A stretch of 64,000 bases of DNA, taken from contig JBARNH010000028.1 of assembly GCA_049802875.1 (NCBI GenBank), positions 1 through 64,000 of the forward strand. Direction: 5' to 3'. Within the stretch, counting starts at the first letter, position 1. Every line of letters begins with the position of its first letter. The notes under the pieces were generated by a model. That model was not told the DNA's origin. It searched no databases and worked only from the letters and a program-made list of their open reading frames with translations. Source of the stretch: Lutacidiplasma sp049802875 (GTDB lineage: Archaea > Thermoplasmatota > Thermoplasmata > Lutacidiplasmatales > UBA184). Both the position numbers and the translations under genes were made by a program. Shown piece after piece: positions 17,376 through 25,569 of this stretch.

Positions 17376-17867
17376 TCAGAAATCGTTGGGTGGGATCAGG
17401 TCGAGTACCGTCTTCTGGTGGCTCTTGACGCGGTACTCTTCCCACAGGCGGCGCACGTCGGCCTCATTGAGCCCGAGCGTGTACACGGGGGACACGAGCA
17501 CCGCGCATTCGAGTACCTCGATCCGCACGATCGCCCGGATGCGTCGAACGTCGGCGCCCTCCTCCTTGTACTGCTCGACGGCCTTCCAATAGTCGTCTCC
17601 CGACCGGAGGACCGTTGCGTTCCCCCGAAACCGAAACCCCTTTCGAGTAAACGGGTCGACCACGTTGACCTCGACTCGGGGGTTCGAGGCGAGGTTCTGG
17701 ATCGTGTGGGGGGACTCGATGTCCGCAAAGATCAGATGGTGGTCGTCCCACACCGTCAGCGATCCCTTGGGGGAGAGGTTCGGACCCCCGTCCGGGGAGA
17801 TGGTCGCAATATACCCGAGCCGCTCGGAACGCACCACGCGTTTCATCTCGTCTGTTAGCACGGCCAT
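17376..17867 (-). CDS. Pyridoxamine 5'-phosphate oxidase-family protein
   Basis: 163 residues. The N-terminal half, RLGYIATISPDGGPNLSPKGSLTVW...LIFADIESPHTIQNLASNPRVEVNVVD, is the canonical FMN/F420-binding split barrel of PNPOx-like proteins, with the usual strand order and the polar NxxxN turn. The C-terminal residues after 120 form a short helical extension. Such stand-alone proteins reduce flavins, F420-dependent substrates or haem breakdown products. A TATA-like CTCATAACCC on the minus strand about 30 nt upstream (17893-17902) supports the ATG at 17867. Confidence 0.85.
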   Translation of the reverse strand: MAVLTDEMKRVVRSERLGYIATISPDGGPNLSPKGSLTVWDDHHLIFADIESPHTIQNLASNPRVEVNVVDPFTRKGFRFRGNATVLRSGDDYWKAVEQYKEEGADVRRIRAIVRIEVLECAVLVSPVYTLGLNEADVRRLWEEYRVKSHQKTVLDLIPPNDF

Positions 17868-17917
17868 AGTCCTTCCCGAGACGGAGTTCGGGGGTTATGA
17901 GGCTGTGGGCGAATGCC

Positions 17918-17953
17918 AGCTCCCGCGCTCACAAGCTCCTCGCTGCGGGAGCT
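17918..17953 (-). terminator. Hairpin downstream of the KaiC-like gene
   Basis: Perfect 9-bp stem (AGCTCCCGC with GCGGGAGCT) around an 18-nt loop, about 50 nt after the stop of the KaiC-like gene. It could end that transcript, but there is no T-tract on the minus strand, so the role is uncertain. Confidence 0.3.
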
Positions 17954-18003
17954 CGTCTTCCGGGCCGGGGACCGCCATCCAATACGCGCCGGCGAGCCTC
18001 TGC

Positions 18004-18759
18004 CTACCGGTTCAGATGCCATCGGATCGTCCCGCCCTCCAAGTGGAACCGAAGGGACTGAGCCGGGTGGGGACCCTCTGACCTTCGGGTCACAAGTATC
18101 GACCCCGCGAGCGTCCCGTAGTCACCTCGGGCGACCACCTCGACGACGCCGTCGGCGAGCTCCGCCAGTCGGGATTGGGAAGATGAGTCGACGAGAACGA
18201 CGACGAGCGCCTGGGCGTACTGCCGCAGGGTACGCACCAGGATTTTCTCCAGCTGATGGGGGGACGGCCACGGGTCGGCGGTGGGCGAAACCTCGGAAAG
18301 ATACTCGTCGAGGAGTCCGTCCCACGAATCGATGACGACCAAACCGGCGCCGTCGGCCGGGAGGAGTCCGAACGCTTCGAGGATATGCGCGGGCAGCCAC
18401 AGGGCCGACAGGGACTCTTCCCGGTTCGGGTCGTCGATGAGGTCCCTTGCCCTCGCGAGGGCGCGCGCGACGGCGCGAATGCCCCCCTCGGAATTGCCTC
18501 CTTCGAGCACCGTCCAGCGACCGGACCGGGTCGGGTTCCAGGACCGGAAGAACTCGCGGTAGGCATCGGCGCCGTCCCGGGTCGCGACCACCACCCCCGG
18601 GCTCGTGAGTGTCTGCAGGACGGCCGTGGTCAGTGCGAGCCGTTCGACGCCCGGTCGAGCCAAAACGGCGATGATCTTCGCTCGACCACCCTGACACAAC
18701 ACCGCCAGCTCGTCGGGCAACGTCGCCGGGTCTTTCGGAGTCGGGGTTGGTTCGCTCAT
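18004..18759 (-). CDS. KaiC/RAD55-like ATPase with degenerate P-loop
   Basis: 251 residues with a RecA-like core. The Walker B strand GLVVIDSWDGLL is intact at about 135-146 and DSSSQSRLAELADGVVEV matches the strand that ends KaiC/RAD55 domains. The region where the P-loop should be (VLARPGVERLALT, near 32-44) lacks the GK[T/S] lysine. ATP binding is therefore doubtful and the protein may be a regulatory pseudo-ATPase. The following gene in transcription order is the PNPOx protein; the preceding one is a bacterio-opsin-activator-like regulator. Confidence 0.75.
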   Translation of the reverse strand: MSEPTPTPKDPATLPDELAVLCQGGRAKIIAVLARPGVERLALTTAVLQTLTSPGVVVATRDGADAYREFFRSWNPTRSGRWTVLEGGNSEGGIRAVARALARARDLIDDPNREESLSALWLPAHILEAFGLLPADGAGLVVIDSWDGLLDEYLSEVSPTADPWPSPHQLEKILVRTLRQYAQALVVVLVDSSSQSRLAELADGVVEVVARGDYGTLAGSILVTRRSEGPHPAQSLRFHLEGGTIRWHLNR

Positions 18760-18878
18760 CCTTGGGGCTCGACCATTACGGGCGGAGGACCTATGCCCGT
18801 CCGAGTGGTTCAGCGCGCGGCGAACCGGTTCGCTCCGACGAACGGGTTCGTACCCCGAGACGCTTCGGGCGAGCGATG

Positions 18879-19640
18879 TTACGGTGCCAGCGTGGTGGTG
18901 GCGAGGTCGATCTGGAGGGCCGAATCGGCGAGCCGACGCTGGATCTTGGCGAGGGTGACCGACACCGTCGACTTGCTGCGGCCGAGTCGCCGTGCGAGGG
19001 TCGTCACCGAAATCCCTCGAGGAGCGCCGAAGTAGCCGGTCGACAAGGCCGCACGGAAGACCGAGTCCTGGGCGGGAGTCAACCCGAGGCTGCGGAGCGA
19101 CGCCGACCCCTGGCGGAGCGACTCGACCCGGTTCGGGCCGACCTGCCGCGCGAGGTCATCGAGGAATTCCCGGATCTGGGAAGGACTTCCGAACGTCTCG
19201 AACCGACTCCAGCCGTTCTGCACGACGATCGGGTAGCGGGTCAGGACGCGGTGGCGCTGGGTGATCGCGTGGATCGATGGCGTGTCGGAGGTGACGCGAT
19301 AGAGGAAGCTGACGTCCGACTCTCGATGGCTCTCGAGCGAGAGGATTCCGGGGAGTTCGCGCCACTCATCGCCCAGCCGCTCGGCCCCGGCCCCGAGTAG
19401 GCGCAACTCAACGAGAAGCTCTCCGGGCCGAAGTTCGAGCCGATTCAGCAATTCCATTCGCAACTGGGGGTACTTTCGAGAGAACTGGAAACCCCAAGTG
19501 CTTTCCTGCAGCTGCGCCGAGACCCGAAAGAGGGCGTATGACCCCCGGGCGGGTTCCGACGTGAGCGCGGCCTCCCGAAGCTTTGCGATGGAGGGACGAA
19601 CCCGTGCGCGCGACACCGGCCTCGCTCTCTTCGGCCTCAC
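18879..19640 (-). CDS. HTH_10 (bacterio-opsin activator-like) regulator
   Basis: About 253 residues from GTG 19640; the frame is open to 19820 but that extension is Arg/Gly noise and contains a TATA-like element. The C-terminal 55 residues are the HTH_10 domain: LTPAQDSVFRAAL, GYFGAPRGIS, LARRLGRSKSTVSVTLAKIQRRL. The N-terminal 190 residues contain alternating strands and helices as in the sensor halves of Bat-type regulators, without a recognisable PAS or GAF motif. HTH_10 proteins are transcription factors of archaea, abundant in haloarchaea and Thermoplasmatota. The adjacent KaiC-like gene is a likely partner. Confidence 0.85.
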   Translation of the reverse strand: MRPKRARPVSRARVRPSIAKLREAALTSEPARGSYALFRVSAQLQESTWGFQFSRKYPQLRMELLNRLELRPGELLVELRLLGAGAERLGDEWRELPGILSLESHRESDVSFLYRVTSDTPSIHAITQRHRVLTRYPIVVQNGWSRFETFGSPSQIREFLDDLARQVGPNRVESLRQGSASLRSLGLTPAQDSVFRAALSTGYFGAPRGISVTTLARRLGRSKSTVSVTLAKIQRRLADSALQIDLATTTLAP

Positions 19641-19729
19641 GGTCTCGATTCGTCCGGTGCGCTCGGCCCTCGCCGCGAGCCGGGCGCCGCGCCGGACACT
19701 TCCCCCGAGGAGGAGAACGGAAAGGCGCC

Positions 19730-19737
19730 CTATAAAC
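19730..19737 (-). promoter_or_regulatory. TATA-like element upstream of the HTH_10 gene
   Basis: Minus-strand TTTATAGG within a G+C-rich stretch, about 90 nt upstream of GTG 19640. It argues against a start at 19820. Confidence 0.4.
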
Positions 19738-19912
19738 CTTCGAACTGGCCGCGCCGCCGGGGCGACCCACTCTCCACGACTCCCCCCTCGGTGACGATTC
19801 CCGGACCCTCCCGCGGACATCGGGATTCGACGCTCCGCCCCCGGTTCCGCCGGTAACGCGGCCTACCGATGCCGGGTTAAGTTCATCCTCCGCGTCCCCC
19901 GACCCGCGGTCG

Positions 19913-20815
19913 ATGTCGGAGCTGGTCCATGGGGAGGGGGAGGCGGAGCGAGCCGTGCTGCAAGGCCTTCGTCTTGCGGTCGGCGTCACGGCCGTGATCC
20001 TCGTCATCGAGGTGGTGGGCGCGTATTTCTCGCGCAGCCTGTCCGTCACCGTCGACGCGATCCACAATGTTCCCGACATACTGGCGTTCGCGATCTCGTG
20101 GAGCGCCCTTCGGGCGGCGGAACGGGGGGCCAGTGACAAGTTCACCTTTGGTGCCCACCGGTTCGAGGTCTTTGCCGGGCTCCTCAACGCGTCGATCGTC
20201 CTCGGCACGGGGCTGATCTTCGGCTACGAGGCGTTCACGTTCCTGCTGCGAGGGACAACCTTCGCGGGTCCCGTGAACGCCTACTGGGTCCTGCTCATCG
20301 CGGTTCCGACGTTGGCACTTCGTTCGTTCAACCTCGTGACGTTGGGGCGGATACCGGCTCGCGCCCGCGACCTGAACTTGAAGAGCGTCCTCCTGCACCT
20401 CGCGAGCGACCTGGTCATCACGGTCGCCCTGCTCGGAGCGGGGGTCGTGCTCTTGCTGCGACCGAGCTGGTCCGTCGCGGACCCTGCCGCGGCCCTGCTG
20501 ATCGCTGCGGTGTTGGTGTACGAGTCGTTGCCGCTATTCCGAGGAGGCTGGGAGGTCCTGACCGAGAGCACGCCTCGACACCTTTCGATCGACGCCATCC
20601 TAGCGGCCGCACTTCGCGTCCCGAACGTCTCGGAGGTCCACGATCTCCACGTCTGGGCGGTCTGCCCCACGCTGGTCTGCATGACCGCGCACGTCCAGGT
20701 CCGGGACATGTCGGTCCGAGAGGGCATGGCCGTCGTCGAGGAGCTGCGGAAGACGATGGAGGACGAGTTCGGGATCCTCCACTCAACCTTCGAGGTGGAA
20801 GCACCCCCGGTCTAA
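19913..20815 (+). CDS. Cation diffusion facilitator (CDF) metal transporter
   Basis: 300 residues. Six membrane segments precede a cytoplasmic C-terminal domain. The tetrahedral metal site is visible as H-x-x-x-D in DAIHNVPD (helix 2) and H-x-x-x-D in HLASDLV (helix 5). The C-terminal domain has the H-D-L-H-V-W strand and ends ILHSTFEVE, as in ZitB/CzcD-type exporters. It should expel Zn2+ or a similar divalent cation using the proton gradient. A TATA-like GGGTTAAGTT about 30 nt upstream supports the ATG at 19913. Probably monocistronic. Confidence 0.93.
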   Translation: MSELVHGEGEAERAVLQGLRLAVGVTAVILVIEVVGAYFSRSLSVTVDAIHNVPDILAFAISWSALRAAERGASDKFTFGAHRFEVFAGLLNASIVLGTGLIFGYEAFTFLLRGTTFAGPVNAYWVLLIAVPTLALRSFNLVTLGRIPARARDLNLKSVLLHLASDLVITVALLGAGVVLLLRPSWSVADPAAALLIAAVLVYESLPLFRGGWEVLTESTPRHLSIDAILAAALRVPNVSEVHDLHVWAVCPTLVCMTAHVQVRDMSVREGMAVVEELRKTMEDEFGILHSTFEVEAPPV

Positions 20816-20877
20816 CCCAGTACCCTGGCGGGGGCGACGGGGCGGAATGACCTCCAGCCCGCGCGATCCGGCGCGGA

Positions 20878-21768
20878 TTAACGCCCGGGCATCGTCCCGT
20901 CCGGGGAAGTACGCGCCCGGCCCCGATCGACCACGAGCCACTGCCAGCCATCTTCCAGCTCCACCGGGGCGACCACGAGGTCATTTCCGACGAGGTCCGA
21001 GTGAAATCGCAGCAACGCGGCGAACGCCTCGTCCGTGTCGTCGCCGGTCCGGCGAGCGATCTCCGCGAGACTTCCGATCCATGTCCCGTCTTGGACGAGC
21101 TCTCTCAGGACCCGGAGGTATCGCGAGAGCCGACCGTCTCCGAGGGGTTCGCTGCTGCGGCCCCCGGAGACTCCGGTATGCCAGCGATGCGGGAGACGGC
21201 TGTGCAAGGGAACCGGATGAACCGCTCCCACCCAGGACGGCGACGAGACCTCATCCGAGAGATTCGCGGGCGCCCGCCCCTGGATCGAGTCCACCTCGCG
21301 CATCAGCTGGTCGAGCTCCTCGACGGCCCGTCCGATCCCGGCCCTCGGTGGAGGACCGCGGTCGGTCGAACGAGGTGGGATTCGAGCGAGGGGCTCCCCC
21401 ACCGGCGGAGCGCGGTCGACGTTGCCGGGGATCTCGATATCCGGGTCCGATACGCGCGCTTCGATCACGCGGGCGAACTCCTCGATGTCTCCTTCCGGGA
21501 CCGGTCGCAGGTTCCGACGCATCCGGAACCGGTCGAGCGCGGCCCGCAGCTCGATGCTCGGAACGGGGAACGATCGACGGTGTTCTCCGTCCTGCATCTC
21601 GACCCACGGCATCCCCTCACCGTCCCGGAGCAGGCGGAGACCCGCGTGGAGGACGAGGTCGTGGTACAGCTCGTGGGCCGGGGGTCCCCCCATGGCGCCG
21701 ATGGGAGGGACCCATTCGCCCTTCCTCACTCGGCTGAGGTCCAGTATCGCAAGCTCGTCGATCGTCAA
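20878..21768 (-). CDS. Hypothetical protein with putative winged-helix C-terminus
   Basis: 296 residues. The N-terminal 75 residues are compact (ELAILDLSRVRKGEWVPP; GPPAHELYHDLVL). Residues 110-190 are acidic/Pro-rich and probably a linker. Residues 215-270 (RYLRVLRELVQDGTWIGSLAEIARRTGDD) look like a winged helix, followed by a beta-hairpin DLVVAPVELEDGWQWLVV. I do not recognise a family. DNA binding is possible. The reverse-strand frames over this gene are longer but have no family features. Confidence 0.6.
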   Translation of the reverse strand: MTIDELAILDLSRVRKGEWVPPIGAMGGPPAHELYHDLVLHAGLRLLRDGEGMPWVEMQDGEHRRSFPVPSIELRAALDRFRMRRNLRPVPEGDIEEFARVIEARVSDPDIEIPGNVDRAPPVGEPLARIPPRSTDRGPPPRAGIGRAVEELDQLMREVDSIQGRAPANLSDEVSSPSWVGAVHPVPLHSRLPHRWHTGVSGGRSSEPLGDGRLSRYLRVLRELVQDGTWIGSLAEIARRTGDDTDEAFAALLRFHSDLVGNDLVVAPVELEDGWQWLVVDRGRARTSPDGTMPGR

Positions 21769-21935
21769 TCCCGGTGCACCCGTGGTTCCCGGTTACGGGC
21801 ATCGAGGGTCCGCGAGGCGGAGCTCCTCGGCAACGGGTGCCATGTTCGGGGTATAGTTCTTTTCGAAGCAGAGGAAACGCCCGTCCCGGCGACCGCGACT
21901 TCGTTGTCCCTCCCCGAAAAGGCCCTCGCGCCTCG

Positions 21936-22232
21936 ATGGAACTCTCGAACCCGCGGCACCTACGTGGACCGGGAGCGGTCCCATTTCAGCCCATCCGATT
22001 CTTGGCGGAGGCGATTGCCCCCGGACTCCGCGCACCCGAAGCTTCTTGCCCCCGGCGGCTCTTCGGTGAGTCGATGTGCGACTTCCCCGAGGAGGAGTTG
22101 GCGGAATACCTGCTCTGGCTCGAAGTCGCACGAGCCCGCGCTCGGACAGTTCCGGCACGCATCCAATCCGAGAGGCCGTCGGCGGTGCCGTCCGTTCCCG
22201 AGCGTTCTGAACCCGCGACCGCGGAAGCGTAG
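21936..22232 (+). CDS. Small hypothetical protein
   Basis: About 98 residues from ATG 21936. The centre (MCDFPEEELAEYLLWLEVARARART) is a plausible amphipathic helix and third codon positions are mostly G or C, as in neighbouring genes. The C-terminal 25 residues are Pro/Ser/Glu-rich. A TATA-like GTATAGTT lies about 80 nt upstream (21850-21857). No family recognised. It fills most of an otherwise empty 536-base stretch, but coding status is uncertain. Confidence 0.4.
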   Translation: MELSNPRHLRGPGAVPFQPIRFLAEAIAPGLRAPEASCPRRLFGESMCDFPEEELAEYLLWLEVARARARTVPARIQSERPSAVPSVPERSEPATAEA

Positions 22233-22303
22233 ACGTCCGCCCTCGGTCGCCGGGACCTTCGGGGTCATCGATACTCTTAGAACCCGGCACCGTTCCGGAG
22301 CCC

Positions 22304-22885
22304 GTGGGACTGCCGAACGCTCGCACCTCGGGGTCGGGGACCCCGGCCGCCATCTCCCCGGAGGACCGACACTGGCTCCACGACAAGTACGAACGCTTGG
22401 CCGCGGAGGAGGGACAGCTGTCGGGCAGTCGAACCTCGTACTACGCCGCGATCGGGACCGTCCTCCTCACCGGCCTACTCATCGCGATCGCCGACCTCAT
22501 GGGAGTGCCGGTAATCCTCGCGATCGTCGTCACCCTCCTCGCCACCCTCGGCATCATGATCTCCGTCGTCTGGGCGGTGCTGCTTCACCGAACGAACGAT
22601 GCCCAAGCGTTGTGGCGCGAAGCCGCGCTACGAATCGAGCAGGAGATCCCTCCGATACCGGGGGAATTCCGCGCACCCATCACCCTGCGCTCCGGTGACA
22701 CCGTCCCGCTGGACCTTCTCCGGCCGTTCCAAGCCCACGAGGAGCGGTTTTCGACTTCGAATCCGATCTCGTGGATGGATCGGGTCAACCCCGAGCGACT
22801 GACCGAGATCCTTCCGCTCACCTTCCTCGGCCTGTGGAGCGCATCGTTGGTGGTGGTCTGGGTGTGGTTCCTCTTCTACCGGTAG
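22304..22885 (+). CDS. Membrane protein, hypothetical (RipA-like layout)
   Basis: 193 residues from GTG 22304, with a TATA-like CTCTTAGA about 28 nt upstream, consistent with a leaderless message. Residues 20-45 form an acidic helix (LHDKYERLAAEEGQLSGSRTSYY). Two hydrophobic segments follow (about 47-65 and 69-92), then a helical cytoplasmic region with W-R-E-A-A-L-R-I-E-Q-E and a last membrane segment at 172-190. The layout resembles small octameric membrane proteins of the RipA type, but that is only a weak match. Confidence 0.6.
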   Translation: MGLPNARTSGSGTPAAISPEDRHWLHDKYERLAAEEGQLSGSRTSYYAAIGTVLLTGLLIAIADLMGVPVILAIVVTLLATLGIMISVVWAVLLHRTNDAQALWREAALRIEQEIPPIPGEFRAPITLRSGDTVPLDLLRPFQAHEERFSTSNPISWMDRVNPERLTEILPLTFLGLWSASLVVVWVWFLFYR

Positions 22886-22936
22886 AGGCGGCCGGTCGCG
22901 GTGACTCGGGGCGCCCCGGGAACTCGCGCGGCTCGG

Positions 22937-24478
22937 CTACGCGTCCGTCCGGGCCGCGATTCGGCCCCGCTTGATCGCCCGCAGTAGTACTCGGTAATCC
23001 CGTTCGGTCTGGTCGGTGTACCCCTCGGCGAACGTGGCCACCGCCCGGTCGAAGACGTCACGGGCGCCGAGGTACCCGCTGATCAGGGCCGGGTCCCCGG
23101 AACGTGCGTGGGCGCGAGCGAGGGCGCTTCCGCAGAGCTCCGCCTGCCCGACGAACGCACGGGGGCCGAGGGTCGTGAGGTCGGAAGAGAATTTCATATC
23201 CCGGAGCTGACGCACGTAGAAGTCTCGGGAGCGAAGTGAGCTCCATCCCAGGAAGATATCACTCGCTTCTTGGGTCAAATGCTGACCGTGCACGACCCGT
23301 TGGGCGTGGTTCGGGTAGGCACTGCGACCCGCGTACGGCTCCAAGGCGGAGGCGTCGGCTTCCTTCAACTGAAGAAACAGCGGGTCTTCGACGTCCGGAT
23401 CCCCCAGCAACAGCAGGACCGAGCAGACGGTTCCTACGCTCCCGACGCCCACCACCTTCTGCGCGACGTCGGCCACATGGTATCGGTCGAGCAAGCGACG
23501 GCGCTCGTCCGGCAACGATCGCAAGTAGCGGTCAAAGAACGTTCGGGAGGCCTCCGCATCGGCGCTGTTTTTGTAGTGGACGATTAACGGAAGGTCGTCG
23601 CGGATTCGAAAGCCGCCGCGAACCTTGCGGACCATCTTCGGAAAGGCGTGAAGACTGGTCTGCTGTCGAGCCTCCTCCATCGCTCGATCGAACAACTTCC
23701 GGCCCGCTCGCTTCACCTGCCTCGTCAGGTTGCTGAGGTCGATATGCGAGTACCAGATGTCCAGGTATCGCATGTGGGCGAAGACATTCATCGACTCGCG
23801 GTAGCAGCGCACCGCGGTGAGCGCGGCGGTTCGCCCGTCGCGTCGGGAGAATCCGTTCTGTCGACCCGCAGCGACCAGACTCACCGCGAGCCGCTTGACG
23901 TCCCACTCCCAGGGTCCGGGGAGGGTCTCGTCGAAGTCGTTGACGTCGAAGGCCTCGTCTCGTTCCGGCGTGGCAAAGACCCCGAAGTTAGCGAGATGCG
24001 CGTCGCCGCAGAGTTGGGTGCGGATCCCCGTCGTGGGGGTGGTCGCCAAGTCGTGGGCCATGACGCCCGCCGAGCCCCTCAGGAAGGCGAACGGTGACGC
24101 GGACATCCGACCGTAACGGATCGGCAACAGGCTTGGCACCCGGGTGCGGTCAGACTCCCTGATCAGGTCGACGGGGTCCGGCCGGTCCCGTGGAGCGGCC
24201 CAAAGGGCGTGGCGAGACCGGGGAACGCGTTGTCGTAGTCGGCGACCCGCAGAGAGGCGTTCGGCGCGGGTCCGGCCGGTAGGGGCGGGGCCGAATGCTT
24301 CCGTGGAAACGGCCGTAGTCTCCCTCCGGCTAGGGACGGGGAGTCGGAACCTATTACGTCTGCACCACGGCGGAGGGGTCCCAGTCCACGACCTTCCGGG
24401 GATCCCCGCGGCCGGACCCCCGCGTACGTCCCGGGTCAGGCGAGCCGGCCGGATGGGGTCGGGTCCAAGTACTACCAC
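22937..24478 (-). CDS. DUF2252 family protein (kinase-like fold)
   Basis: The conserved region runs from RVPRSRHALW through IRYGRMSASPFAFLRG, CGDAHLANFG, DVNDFDETLPGPWEWDVKRLA and KVVGVGSVGT to the end, the full set of DUF2252 blocks. The family has a protein-kinase-like fold, and CGDAHLANFG and DVNDFDE resemble the catalytic and metal-binding loops of aminoglycoside-kinase-like enzymes. The start is unclear: the conserved N-terminus begins near 24240, but the nearest in-frame GTG below it is 24139 (which would delete it) and the nearest above is 24478. A TATA-like GTAATAGG at 24349-24356 falls between them. I give 24478 as the upper bound. Confidence 0.85.
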   Translation of the reverse strand: MVVLGPDPIRPARLTRDVRGGPAAGIPGRSWTGTPPPWCRRNRFRLPVPSRRETTAVSTEAFGPAPTGRTRAERLSAGRRLRQRVPRSRHALWAAPRDRPDPVDLIRESDRTRVPSLLPIRYGRMSASPFAFLRGSAGVMAHDLATTPTTGIRTQLCGDAHLANFGVFATPERDEAFDVNDFDETLPGPWEWDVKRLAVSLVAAGRQNGFSRRDGRTAALTAVRCYRESMNVFAHMRYLDIWYSHIDLSNLTRQVKRAGRKLFDRAMEEARQQTSLHAFPKMVRKVRGGFRIRDDLPLIVHYKNSADAEASRTFFDRYLRSLPDERRRLLDRYHVADVAQKVVGVGSVGTVCSVLLLLGDPDVEDPLFLQLKEADASALEPYAGRSAYPNHAQRVVHGQHLTQEASDIFLGWSSLRSRDFYVRQLRDMKFSSDLTTLGPRAFVGQAELCGSALARAHARSGDPALISGYLGARDVFDRAVATFAEGYTDQTERDYRVLLRAIKRGRIAARTDA

Positions 24479-24544
24479 TGTTCTGAGTTCCTCCCCGCCC
24501 CTCCGCTGAGCCACTCCGAGGTTGGAAATCGGGCGAGGACGAGC

Positions 24545-25450
24545 GTGCGGACTACGGACGACAATCGACGGAATTTCGTGCTTCTCGTGGTCCTCGGGCT
24601 CATCTGGGGTTCGGCGTATCCGGTGATCCGGTACGGCATAGTCGCGGGAGCGACGCCGATCGAGTTTGCCGCGACCCGCTGTGCGATCTCCGCGGTAGCG
24701 CTCGCGGCCCTCGCCGCAACGACTCGAGTGCACCGCCCCAACGCGCGGGCGCTCGCGCTGTCCGCGGCGCTCGGCATCCCGATCGTCGGGGTCTACGGTC
24801 TCCTCCTCTACGTGGGGGAGCAAACCACATCCGGGGGCCTCTCGGCGGTACTGATCTGCGTGGCCCCGCTCCTGACCGCCCTGTTCGCGCTCCCGGTCCT
24901 CCCGGGCGAATCCCTGCGCCGCGCCGGGTACCTCGGGCTCGCCGTCGGCTTCGTCGGCGTGTTCGTTCTCGTGTTCCCACCCCCGGGAGTCACGCTGGCG
25001 AGCAACATCTGGGGGCCTCTGGCCGTCGTTGGGGCGGCAGCCAGCTTCGCGGTGGGCTCGGTGCTTCTCCGAGCGAAGCGCCCCGAAGGAGAGACCCTCT
25101 GGGGAGTCTCGGTCCAATTCGCGGTCGCGACGGGCGTCCTCCTGGTGGCCCTCCCGCTCCTAGAGCCTCGCTCGTCGTTGCCTCTGACGAACCCGGTGGT
25201 ATTCTCCCTCGCGTATCTCGTGATCATGCCGTCGGTCGTGGGCTACACGCTCTACTTCGCCCTGCACCACCGCGTCGGGCCGAGCCGAGCGAACGTCGTC
25301 GCCTACGTCAATCCGATCGCGGCACTCTCCATCGGCACCCTGGCATTCGGCGAACCGTTCCAGTGGTGGGAGGTCGCCGGCTTCGCGCTGATTATCGTCG
25401 GATTGACGCTCGTCACCGGGATTGGACAGCGTCGAGTTTCGCACGGGTGA
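24545..25450 (+). CDS. EamA/DMT-superfamily transporter
   Basis: 301 residues from GTG 24545 with ten predicted membrane helices in two EamA halves. The first half has LGLIWGSAYPVIRYGI, and each half ends with the AxxLGEP-like turn (second: IGTLAFGEPFQWWEVAGFALIIVG). Members export amino acids, nucleosides or other metabolites. The substrate cannot be told. Divergent from the DUF2252 gene and 120 nt ahead of the hydroxy-acid oxidase. Confidence 0.9.
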   Translation: MRTTDDNRRNFVLLVVLGLIWGSAYPVIRYGIVAGATPIEFAATRCAISAVALAALAATTRVHRPNARALALSAALGIPIVGVYGLLLYVGEQTTSGGLSAVLICVAPLLTALFALPVLPGESLRRAGYLGLAVGFVGVFVLVFPPPGVTLASNIWGPLAVVGAAASFAVGSVLLRAKRPEGETLWGVSVQFAVATGVLLVALPLLEPRSSLPLTNPVVFSLAYLVIMPSVVGYTLYFALHHRVGPSRANVVAYVNPIAALSIGTLAFGEPFQWWEVAGFALIIVGLTLVTGIGQRRVSHG

Positions 25451-25569
25451 GCCCAACCTCGCGTGCTTTGGATTCGGAGCTGGGGGCCCGACGGATAACT
25501 TCCTCCCCGCAGCGCGGGCCACTTCCGATGGTCCGACATCCCTTATCTCCCGGGGCCAATGCTCTCCCG

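Noticed and set aside
21001..22698. 565-codon open frame on the plus strand
   Set aside because: It is antisense to the 20878 gene, Arg/Pro/Ser-rich and without family features; a G+C-rich shadow frame.
24480..25117. Upstream extension of the DUF2252 frame
   Set aside because: It is antisense to the DMT transporter and has no DUF2252 conservation; composition is that of a shadow frame.
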